A stretch of DNA of 64,000 nt. Source: Enterobacter sp. 638 (lineage in GTDB: Bacteria > Pseudomonadota > Gammaproteobacteria > Enterobacterales > Enterobacteriaceae). Every line of letters starts with the position of its first letter. Position 1 is the stretch's first letter. Below the pieces are notes generated by a model. That model ran no database searches. It saw nothing but the letters and a program-made list of their open reading frames with translations, and had not been told where the DNA came from. A program made the translations under genes and the position numbers. Below are positions 58,149-64,000 of the stretch, in pieces. Where the stretch lies: the NCBI RefSeq assembly GCF_000016325.1, contig NC_009436.1:2852001-2916000 (forward strand), written 5' to 3'.

Positions 58149-59510
58149 ATGTTTAAACCAGAACTCCTTTCCCCGGCGGGAACGCTGCAGAATATGCGTT
58201 ACGCTTTCGCCTATGGCGCAGATGCCGTGTATGCGGGCCAGCCGCGTTACTCACTGCGCGTGCGTAATAACGAATTCAACCACGAGAATTTACAGCTCGG
58301 CATCAACGAAGCGCATGCTCTGGGCAAAAAATTCTACGTCGTGGTGAACATTGCGCCGCACAATGCCAAGCTGAAAACGTTTATTCGCGATCTCAAGCCG
58401 GTCGTGGAAATGGGTCCTGACGCGCTGATTATGTCGGATCCGGGTTTAATCATGTTGGTGCGCGAGAACTTCCCGGAAATGGATATTCACTTATCCGTGC
58501 AGGCGAACGCCGTGAACTGGGCGACGGTGAAATTCTGGAAACAAATGGGCCTGACCCGCGTGATCCTGTCGCGTGAGCTGTCGCTCGAAGAGATCGAAGA
58601 AATCCGTACTCAAGTCCCGGAAATGGAGCTAGAAATCTTCGTTCATGGCGCGCTGTGCATGGCCTATTCTGGCCGCTGCCTGCTGTCGGGTTACATCAAC
58701 AAACGAGATCCGAATCAGGGCACCTGCACCAACGCCTGTCGCTGGGAATATAACGTCCAGGAAGGCAAAGAAGATGATGTAGGTAATATCGTGCATCAGC
58801 ACGAACCGATTCCGGTGAAAAACGTTGTGCCAACGCTGGGCGTGGGCGCGCCGATCGACAGCGTGTTTATGATTGAAGAAGCCAAGCGTCCGGGCGAGTA
58901 CATGACGGCGTTCGAAGACGAGCACGGCACCTACATCATGAACTCCAAAGATCTGCGGGCGATTGCGCACGTTGAGCGTCTGACCCAGATGGGCGTGCAT
59001 TCGTTGAAAATCGAGGGCCGCACCAAATCGTATTACTACTGCGCACGCACCGCGCAGGTGTATCGCAAAGCCATCGACGACGCTGCAGCCGGTAAACCGT
59101 TTGACACCAGCCTGCTGGAAACGCTGGAAGGCCTGGCGCATCGCGGCTATACAGAAGGTTTCCTGCGTCGCCACACGCACGACGATTACCAGAACTACGA
59201 GCACGGCTATTCCGTGTCCGAGCGCCAGCAGTTTGTCGGTGATTTTACCGGCGCGCGTAAAGGCCATTTAGCCGCCGTCGCGGTGAAAAACAAATTCACT
59301 ATGGGCGATAGCCTTGAGCTGATGACCCCGCAGGGGAACATCAACTTTACGCTGGAACACATGGAAAACGGCAAAGGCGAGACCATCACGGTGGCGCCTG
59401 GTGACGGGCACACCGTGTGGTTGCCAGTACCGGAAGAAGTGGAGCTGGAATATGCGCTGCTGATGCGCAATTTCGCGGGTGAAAGCACCCGTAATCCGCA
59501 CAACAAATAG
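58149..59510 (+). CDS. trhP: tRNA hydroxylation protein TrhP (YegQ), peptidase U32 family
   Basis: 453 residues, family length. It starts MFKPELLSPAGTLQNMRYAF, the U32 opening with LLSPAG. The U32 signature region lies at about 160-200: EIFVHGALCMAYSGRCLLSG (about 161-180), with further Cys in QGTCTNACRWEY, giving the four-Cys cluster that may bind Fe-S. The C-terminal beta-barrel (about 365-450) includes RKGHLAAVAVKNKFTMGDSL. In E. coli TrhP (with TrhO as the oxygen-dependent alternative) supports prephenate-dependent 5-hydroxyuridine formation at U34 of tRNAs; the older label collagenase-like protease is probably wrong. It is followed 84 bp later by the sRNA gene cyaR. Confidence 0.95.
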   Translation: MFKPELLSPAGTLQNMRYAFAYGADAVYAGQPRYSLRVRNNEFNHENLQLGINEAHALGKKFYVVVNIAPHNAKLKTFIRDLKPVVEMGPDALIMSDPGLIMLVRENFPEMDIHLSVQANAVNWATVKFWKQMGLTRVILSRELSLEEIEEIRTQVPEMELEIFVHGALCMAYSGRCLLSGYINKRDPNQGTCTNACRWEYNVQEGKEDDVGNIVHQHEPIPVKNVVPTLGVGAPIDSVFMIEEAKRPGEYMTAFEDEHGTYIMNSKDLRAIAHVERLTQMGVHSLKIEGRTKSYYYCARTAQVYRKAIDDAAAGKPFDTSLLETLEGLAHRGYTEGFLRRHTHDDYQNYEHGYSVSERQQFVGDFTGARKGHLAAVAVKNKFTMGDSLELMTPQGNINFTLEHMENGKGETITVAPGDGHTVWLPVPEEVELEYALLMRNFAGESTRNPHNK

Positions 59511-59545
59511 TTTATTAGGGTTATTTTTCACAGCCGGAAGATTCT

Positions 59546-59560
59546 TAGAAACGGATCACA
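59546..59560. promoter_or_regulatory. CRP site of cyaR (class II position)
   Basis: TAGAAACGGATCACA on the plus strand; on the minus strand TGTGATCCGTTTCTA has a perfect left half TGTGA and a degenerate right half. Its centre lies 41-42 bp upstream of the inferred cyaR start at 59595, the canonical class II spacing. A -10 TATTAT is at 59582-59587. In E. coli cyaR is known to be activated by cAMP-CRP. Confidence 0.75.
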
Positions 59561-59594
59561 TACCGCTTCGTTTGTTACGGGTATTATCCCTTCC

Positions 59595-59681
59595 GCTGAA
59601 AAACATAACCCATAAATGCTAGCTGTACCAGGAACCACCTCCTTAGCCTGCGTAATCTCCCTTACGCAGGCTTATTTTTTT
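59595..59681 (+). ncRNA. cyaR: small RNA CyaR
   Basis: Starting at GCTGAAAAACATAACCC, the 87-nt sequence matches E. coli CyaR as I remember it, almost base for base. It includes the loop AGGAACCACCTCCTTAGCC, which base-pairs with ribosome-binding sites of targets such as ompX, luxS, nadE and yqaE. The 3' hairpin AGCCTGCGTAA/TTACGCAGGCT is followed by a T run and acts as the Hfq-binding terminator. Location directly downstream of yegQ is the E. coli arrangement. The start is set by the TATTAT box eight bases upstream. Confidence 0.95.
59644..59681 (+). terminator. intrinsic terminator of cyaR
   Basis: AGCCTGCGTAA (59645-59655), loop TCTCCC, TTACGCAGGCT (59662-59672), then ATTTTTTT. It is an 11-bp perfect stem with a seven-base T tract, and forms the 3' end of the sRNA. 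Confidence 0.92.
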
Positions 59682-59795
59682 GCCTTCAGCAAACTATTTC
59701 AAACAAAACACGCATTTCGAGAATGTAAGGTGACATTTAGCCGCCAGCCTTTTTCGCGAGCGCCCTACAGTCGAAAAGTTCGAATCAACGAATAC

Positions 59796-60278
59796 TTAAA
59801 CTCCAAGCGCATCACGGATTGCGGCTTCCATTTTCTCCGGGGCGGTGATCGGTGCAAAACGCTTGAGCGGTTTACCGTCGCGTCCAATCAGGAATTTCGT
59901 GAAGTTCCACTTGATCCGCCCTCCCAGCACGCCGGGCAACTCGCTTTTGAGATAACGAAACACCGGATGCGCTGCGGTTCCGTTGACCTCGACTTTCTCG
60001 AACATCGGGAAGCTTACCCCGTAGTTAATGTGACAGGTCTGCGCAATTTCGTCGGCACCGCCGGGTTCTTGTTTTCCGAACTGGTTGCAGGGGAAACCAA
60101 GCACCACCAAACCTTGGGCGGCGTATTTTTTGTAAAGCGCTTCAAGGCCGCCATATTGTGGCGTGAACCCACACAGGCTGGCGGTATTAACCACCAGAAC
60201 CACCTTACCCGCGTAGTCGTTCATAGAGATAATCTGGCCGCCAAGGCTGGTGGCTGTATGTTGATAAAAGGCGGTCAT
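59796..60278 (-). CDS. glutathione peroxidase (Cys-type)
   Basis: 160 residues from ATG 60278 (MTAFYQHTATSLGGQIISMN), with GAGGA upstream; the open frame extends to 60425 without a supported start. It has a thioredoxin-like fold. VVLVVNTASLCGFTPQYGGL (about 26-45) has the peroxidatic Cys, LGFPCNQFGKQEPG (about 59-72) has the Gln of the catalytic tetrad, and IKWNFTKFLIGRDGKPLKRF (about 121-140) has the Trp and Asn. It reduces peroxides with thioredoxin or glutathione. It is shorter than and distinct from BtuE. It lies convergent to cyaR. Confidence 0.92.
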   Translation of the reverse strand: MTAFYQHTATSLGGQIISMNDYAGKVVLVVNTASLCGFTPQYGGLEALYKKYAAQGLVVLGFPCNQFGKQEPGGADEIAQTCHINYGVSFPMFEKVEVNGTAAHPVFRYLKSELPGVLGGRIKWNFTKFLIGRDGKPLKRFAPITAPEKMEAAIRDALGV

Positions 60279-60656
60279 AGGGCAATCCTCAAAGCAGAAT
60301 CGGTTCGACGTCGACATTACCACATAATAGCGCTGTCTCTGGGGCACAGGGAAAATGTCGTGGAGAGAAGATTCTGTACCTGGCTTAGTGGCAGGTCTGG
60401 AATCATATTCACCGCTCCTTTGCAAAAGCTAACGGCAAAAAACAAACAGACGATCTTTGACCTGCTCGCTGTTTGATAAACACACCTTGATGTACAGTCG
60501 TGTGCGTTTGGCACAAAGCCAACATTGTGTCATTTTTGGACTTCTATAAGACAGAGGTTTGCGTTGCGTGCAATCATTTATGGTTATGGTTGTGTAGGTA
60601 TTCCGCTGAATATGGCATATTCATGTGTAGGAAACATTTGAAAGGAGATAGAGCCA
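60279..60656. other. intergenic region between gpx and the NucS-like gene
   Basis: 378 bp between divergent genes. Composition shifts from GC-rich to AT-rich around 60430-60600, marking the left edge of the foreign-looking segment. No integrase, direct repeat or insertion sequence was found. Confidence 0.5.
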
Positions 60657-61742
60657 ATGTTTCGTGTAGATATAATAAATAAAACACTAATCAAACTAAA
60701 ACCAACAAACTTCTCGGAGCTTGGGTTGAAGGAACGGTTCGATATTCAAGAATGGATCGAAAAAAGCCCAGCTATTTTGGGTGAGGAATTACTTGTTATT
60801 GGCAAAGAGGTCATTCTTGCCTCAGGCAAGCGTCTTGATTTACTTTGCGTAAATAGATCGGCGGCACTTGTTGTGGTTGAATTGAAACGGGATGATTCTG
60901 GCTCGTCCGTTGAATGGCAGGCAATCAAGTATGCATCCTATTGCTCAAGTCTCTTGCCGTTTGAGATTTTTAAGTTGTATGCGTCCTATTTAAACAAGTC
61001 TGAATTTGATGCGACAAAAAAGATTGAGGAATTTATTGATTCTGATATTGAATTACTTAACGCGAAACAACATATTATTTTGGTCTCAAAGGAATTCAAC
61101 TCTGAAGTCATCTCAGCAGTATTATGGTTGCGAGAATATGGCATAGATATTCAATGCACTCGGCTTGCTCCATTTATTGATTCTGATGGTGAGCTATTTA
61201 TCAAACCAGAAACAATTATTCCGTTGCCTGAGGCTAAAGATTATATGAAACGAAAAGAAGTGAAGCAAAGAGCAATTGCTTCCAATCAAGATGAGTGGAC
61301 AGGTAGTTGGTTCGTAAATGTGGGCGAATGCAAATATCGAAACTGGGAAGACAACAGAGAATTTGGTTTTATTGGAGCAGGTCAAGGGAAAGTGTATTCA
61401 TCTGCGCTCAATCGTTTGGCGGTTGGTGACAAAATTTATGCTTACATGAAGGGACGCGGTTACGTTGGCTTTGGGGAAGTGACCAAACCAGCGGTTATGA
61501 TTCGTGATTTCATAACTGATACGAATGTACCTCTGCTTTCCGCAGGATTGAAAGCGGAATACCCAAACGCAAACTCTGACAATGAAGAGCTTTCCGAATG
61601 GGCCGTTGGTGTTCGTTGGATCAAGTCCCTTCCGAGAGAGCAGGCAAAAACATTTTCTGGTATCTTCGCGAACCAAAATGTCGTCTGTAAGTTGCAGCAT
61701 GACCAAACATTGAACTTTGTTCAATCTGAATTCGGTCAGTAA
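60657..61742 (+). CDS. NucS/DUF91-like PD-(D/E)XK nuclease with a C-terminal PUA/EVE-like region
   Basis: 361 residues; AAAGGAG precedes the ATG. The N-terminal part (about 18-160) matches the NucS/DUF91 endonuclease style: LKERFDIQEWIEKSPAILGE, LLVIGKEV, then the active site Asp61 (KRLDLLCVN), Glu75-x-Lys77 (VVVELKRDD) and Gln88 in VEWQAIKYASYCSSL. All PD-(D/E)XK positions are present. After a linker (about 190-210) the C-terminal region reads WTGSWFVNVGECKYRNWEDN, FGFIGAGQGKVYSSALNRLA and VGDKIYAYMKGRGYVGFGEV. This pattern of small beta strands with GD-x-I-Y-x-Y and G-x-G-x-V resembles PUA/EVE-type base readers; that part is inference. A modification-dependent (type IV-like) restriction or repair nuclease is plausible. 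It is AT-rich, a lone gene, and not conserved at this locus in E. coli K-12. Confidence 0.75.
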   Translation: MFRVDIINKTLIKLKPTNFSELGLKERFDIQEWIEKSPAILGEELLVIGKEVILASGKRLDLLCVNRSAALVVVELKRDDSGSSVEWQAIKYASYCSSLLPFEIFKLYASYLNKSEFDATKKIEEFIDSDIELLNAKQHIILVSKEFNSEVISAVLWLREYGIDIQCTRLAPFIDSDGELFIKPETIIPLPEAKDYMKRKEVKQRAIASNQDEWTGSWFVNVGECKYRNWEDNREFGFIGAGQGKVYSSALNRLAVGDKIYAYMKGRGYVGFGEVTKPAVMIRDFITDTNVPLLSAGLKAEYPNANSDNEELSEWAVGVRWIKSLPREQAKTFSGIFANQNVVCKLQHDQTLNFVQSEFGQ

Positions 61743-62101
61743 GCACTGATTTCTGCTACGAGCGTGGTGGTGGCCTTTAATGCTGTGCGGGTTTAGCAAC
61801 TGCCTAGCTCTGACGCCACCTTTCTATCTGGATATTACTCGCAGTACCAAAGCACTTAGTACACAAATAGCAAGTAGATCCGTGATTCAAATCCAGTATT
61901 ATATCTCCGCATTATCAATGAGGGCAGGTTAAGTTAATTTTTAGTATGGATGACAGATGGTGGGTAAAAAAATATGCTCTGGTTAAAGATAATATTTGTT
62001 GAGTTGGGAAATTAAGACCAAGTTGGTTCCTCGTGATAACGACTTAGCCTGGTCTTTCTGATATATATTGTGAGGTAAATGTTACCCTGACCCGAATAAC
62101 A
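61743..62101. other. intergenic region between two convergent orphan genes
   Basis: 359 bp, AT-rich. AAGACCA (62014-62020) and TGGTCTT (62050-62056), with AAGT/ACTT inside, form a hairpin that may end one or both convergent transcripts. A tRNA T-arm-like string at 61882-61910 is not part of a tRNA. Nothing else is recognised. Confidence 0.5.
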
Positions 62102-62671
62102 TCAGATGATTACAACGCCAATCTTTTGGCATTCATTATTATGTGATGCCCCTCGGCACGAGCAAAGATACACTGATTCGTGGAAGCTTTTGGAGTACTG
62201 GTTAATCTCATTCTGAGCACGGTCAACAGTCAAAGTATGGAAAGAGTGATAAAAACCCACACACCAGAATGAACGCTGTTTAATTTCAGTCTCAACATAA
62301 TGTGATTTAACGATTGAATTCACTTTAGTTATATCGTTCAACATTCCTTTCACTAACACAGTTGCTTTCACTGCCCGTTTGAATTCAAGATAGATGTACT
62401 GATCCTTTGCGGTATTAGGTTTTCTGAAAATCAAATCGACAAACATGTAGAAGCGATTAAGTTTGCTTCTTTTATCAGATTTCGCAAACAACTCTCTTCT
62501 AGTACGAAAACCCTTCTCAATCAAAAAATACTCAAACTCTATTTGAAACCACTTTTCCCAATCATTATATTCATTGGCAATTACATGGGAAAACTTGGTT
62601 TTCACTTCTTTTTTCTTTATGAACTCTAACAATAATTCCTTTACAATCTTAAAATCTTCATGCTCACTCAT
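62102..62671 (-). CDS. hypothetical protein, possible PD-(D/E)XK nuclease
   Basis: 189 residues from ATG 62671 (MSEHEDFKIVKELLLEFIKK), with GGTG upstream; ATG 62683 is an in-frame alternative. I do not recognise the family. WFQIEFEYFLIEKGFRTRRE (41-60), MFVDLIFRKP (76-85) and YIYLEFKRAV (92-101) arrange as Glu45, Asp79, Glu96-x-Lys98. This is the spacing and secondary-structure pattern (helix, strand D, strand E-x-K) of PD-(D/E)XK nucleases such as restriction enzymes. The C-terminal half (WCVGFYHSFHTL, CSCRGASHNNEC) has a Cys/His set that could bind metal. It is strongly AT-rich and lies convergent to the NucS-like gene. A defence or mobile-element role is a hypothesis only. Confidence 0.6.
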   Translation of the reverse strand: MSEHEDFKIVKELLLEFIKKKEVKTKFSHVIANEYNDWEKWFQIEFEYFLIEKGFRTRRELFAKSDKRSKLNRFYMFVDLIFRKPNTAKDQYIYLEFKRAVKATVLVKGMLNDITKVNSIVKSHYVETEIKQRSFWCVGFYHSFHTLTVDRAQNEINQYSKSFHESVYLCSCRGASHNNECQKIGVVII

Positions 62672-63080
62672 TGTAAACACCATAAATAATAAAAATGAAT
62701 TTTAAGAAAATAATATGTATTAATCAACAGGCAAAGCAATATGATTACGATGTGTCCACCATAAGACAAATTTGAATACCAAAAGGTCGCGATATGAATA
62801 TTTCGTAGCAAGAAATCGGGGGGGGGGATCGTACAAAACATACTGAAGCCCCTGAGAGATACCAATCTTCTCGAACAGATTGATCGCGAACGTGACCTGC
62901 TCCCCGTTAATTCATACAGTGCGAATTTTAGCAACATCAATGCTTGGCACAAATCCAGCAGTCACGTCATCAACATCACAAATCGAATAGGAACATATTG
63001 TGTCCCTTTCATCCTGTTCTTACGCGCTTTTCCCTTCCCTGAGATACACTCTTGATAGAGCTAAATAGGGAGCACCGTGG
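62672..63080. other. intergenic region upstream of yegS with a possible gene relic
   Basis: 409 bp. On the minus strand, the frame from 63019 to 62720 is open except for one TGA (62912-62914) and encodes protein-like sequence (DVDDVTAGFVPSIDVAKIRT; INGEQVTFAINLFEKIGISQ) but has no start codon, so it may be a decayed gene. A run of ten G (62818-62827) interrupts it. yegS has GGGAG upstream of its start. Confidence 0.35.
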
Positions 63081-63980
63081 ATGGCGACATATCCGGAAAG
63101 TTTACTGATCCTCAACGGCAAAAGTGCCGGTAACGAACTGCTGCGCGAGGCAATTACTGAGCTGCGCGATAACGGCGTGATTATTCACGTTCGCGTCACC
63201 TGGGAAAAAGGCGACGCGGCGCGTTATATCGAAGAAGCCTGCCAGTTGGGCGTTGAGACCGTTATCGCAGGCGGTGGCGACGGCACAATCAATGAAATCG
63301 CGACCGCGCTTATCGAGCGAGATGCGGCGGAGCGTCCGGCGATGGGGATTTTACCGCTCGGAACGGCCAATGATTTTGCTACCAGCGCAGGGATCCCGGA
63401 AAGCCTGGAAAAAGCGCTCCAGCTGGCGATTGTGGGTAAAGCCGCAGCGGTGGATATTGCCCAAGTTAACGATAAAACCTGCTTTATAAACATGGCGACG
63501 GGCGGTTTTGGCACGCGTATCACCAGCGAAACGCCGGAAAAACTCAAAGCGGCGCTCGGCGGCGTGTCGTATTTGATTCATGGTCTGATGCGGATGGATA
63601 TGCTGAAGCCCGACCGCTGTGAAATTAACGGCGAGAATTTTCACTGGCAGGGCGATGCGCTGGTGATTGGCATCGGCAACGGGCGTCAAGCAGGTGGCGG
63701 ACAGCAACTTTGCCCCGATGCGTTGATTAACGACGGTTTGCTGCAGCTGCGTATTTTTACCAGCGATGGATTACTGCCAGCGCTGTTCACCACGCTGACC
63801 AATCCGGAAGAAAGCCCCAATATTCTCGACGGTCAGTCCGAGTGGTTTGAAATTATCGCCCCACACGGTATGACGTTTAATCTGGACGGCGAGCCGCTGA
63901 GCGGGGAACATTTCCGTATTTCGCTGTTGCCCCGAGCGCTGAACTGTCGACTGCCGCCAGATTGTCCGCTTTTGCGCTGA
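63081..63980 (+). CDS. yegS: lipid kinase YegS
   Basis: 299 residues, E. coli length. It is a diacylglycerol-kinase-catalytic-domain protein that phosphorylates phosphatidylglycerol in vitro. [20 protein letters not shown] opens the nucleotide-binding domain. The signature [17 protein letters not shown] (about 60-76) holds the GGDGT motif, [17 protein letters not shown] (about 93-109) is the second conserved loop, and [16 protein letters not shown] follows. The C-terminal beta-sandwich has [20 protein letters not shown] and [13 protein letters not shown] with metal-binding Asp/Glu. It marks the return to the conserved core after the two orphan genes. Confidence 0.95.
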   Translation: MATYPESLLILNGKSAGNELLREAITELRDNGVIIHVRVTWEKGDAARYIEEACQLGVETVIAGGGDGTINEIATALIERDAAERPAMGILPLGTANDFATSAGIPESLEKALQLAIVGKAAAVDIAQVNDKTCFINMATGGFGTRITSETPEKLKAALGGVSYLIHGLMRMDMLKPDRCEINGENFHWQGDALVIGIGNGRQAGGGQQLCPDALINDGLLQLRIFTSDGLLPALFTTLTNPEESPNILDGQSEWFEIIAPHGMTFNLDGEPLSGEHFRISLLPRALNCRLPPDCPLLR

Positions 63981-64000
63981 TGTTTTCGCCCTGCGCGCGA

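Noticed and set aside
59796..60425. glutathione peroxidase read as 209 residues from 60425
   Set aside because: The extra 49 residues precede the normal fold start and lack a ribosome-binding site.
61882..61910. tRNA-like T-arm string (GATTCAAATCC)
   Set aside because: No acceptor stem, anticodon arm or CCA partner around it; no tRNA can be folded.
62668..62952. 94-codon minus-strand frame upstream of the orphan gene
   Set aside because: Repeated SRSRS, a stretch from the C10 tract and low-complexity hydrophobic end look non-coding; a different frame there looks more protein-like.
59644..63080. Prophage attachment duplication of the cyaR terminator
   Set aside because: I looked for a second copy of the terminator words up to yegS and saw none; no integrase is present.
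1..64000. CRISPR array or intact insertion sequence
   Set aside because: No regularly spaced direct repeats and no transposase-like protein were seen; all repeats found are palindromic intergenic elements.

Overview
The window is chromosomal DNA of a gammaproteobacterium in the Enterobacteriaceae. Gene content and order are those of the galF - colanic acid - yegH - asmA - dcd - udk - yegE - alkA - yegD - mdtABCD-baeSR - yegQ - cyaR - yegS stretch of Escherichia coli and relatives. The proteins are close to but not identical with the E. coli ones, GC-rich codon use dominates the core, and there are several Enterobacter/Citrobacter-style intergenic repeats. A genus in the Enterobacter/Lelliottia/Leclercia/Citrobacter neighbourhood fits; the sequence alone does not settle it.

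Region 1 (1-3400, minus strand) is the promoter-proximal end of an O-antigen locus. A JUMPstart/ops element is followed by two hexapeptide acyltransferases, then rmlB, rmlA and the start of rmlC (dTDP-sugar synthesis). It is AT-rich, as O-antigen loci usually are. Region 2 (3660-27600, minus strand) is galF and the complete colanic acid (M-antigen) operon: wza-wzb-wzc-wcaA-B-C-D-E-F-gmd-fcl-gmm-wcaI-cpsB-cpsG-wcaJ-wzxC-wcaK-wcaL-wcaM. It makes the GDP-mannose/GDP-fucose precursors, assembles and modifies the repeat unit, flips it (WzxC), polymerises it (WcaD) and exports it (Wza/Wzc/Wzb). Its long leader holds a second JUMPstart/ops element and a candidate RcsAB box. An ERIC element interrupts the wcaD/wcaE junction.

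Region 3 (28290-39140) holds housekeeping genes: yegH, asmA, dcd, udk, the diguanylate cyclase yegE/dgcE, alkA and the Hsp70-like yegD. Region 4 (39680-50650) is the mdtABCD-baeSR efflux and envelope-stress operon, with translationally coupled genes and a terminator behind baeR.

Region 5 (50700-57800) is an accessory block where E. coli K-12 carries yegP. It contains two VOC proteins, a RidA-like protein lacking the usual catalytic Arg, a TetR regulator facing two MFS pumps across a perfect double operator, an ASCH protein, a frameshifted DUF596-like gene and a lipoprotein built from an internal duplication. Region 6 (58000-63980) has yegQ/trhP, the sRNA gene cyaR with a CRP site at the class II position, and a glutathione peroxidase. 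Next come two AT-rich orphan genes that both look like PD-(D/E)XK nucleases; the first is a NucS-like domain joined to a possible PUA/EVE-type reader. yegS closes the window. This cyaR-yegS interval is the best candidate for an undescribed (defence-like) function. No CRISPR array, rRNA, tRNA or intact insertion sequence was seen.
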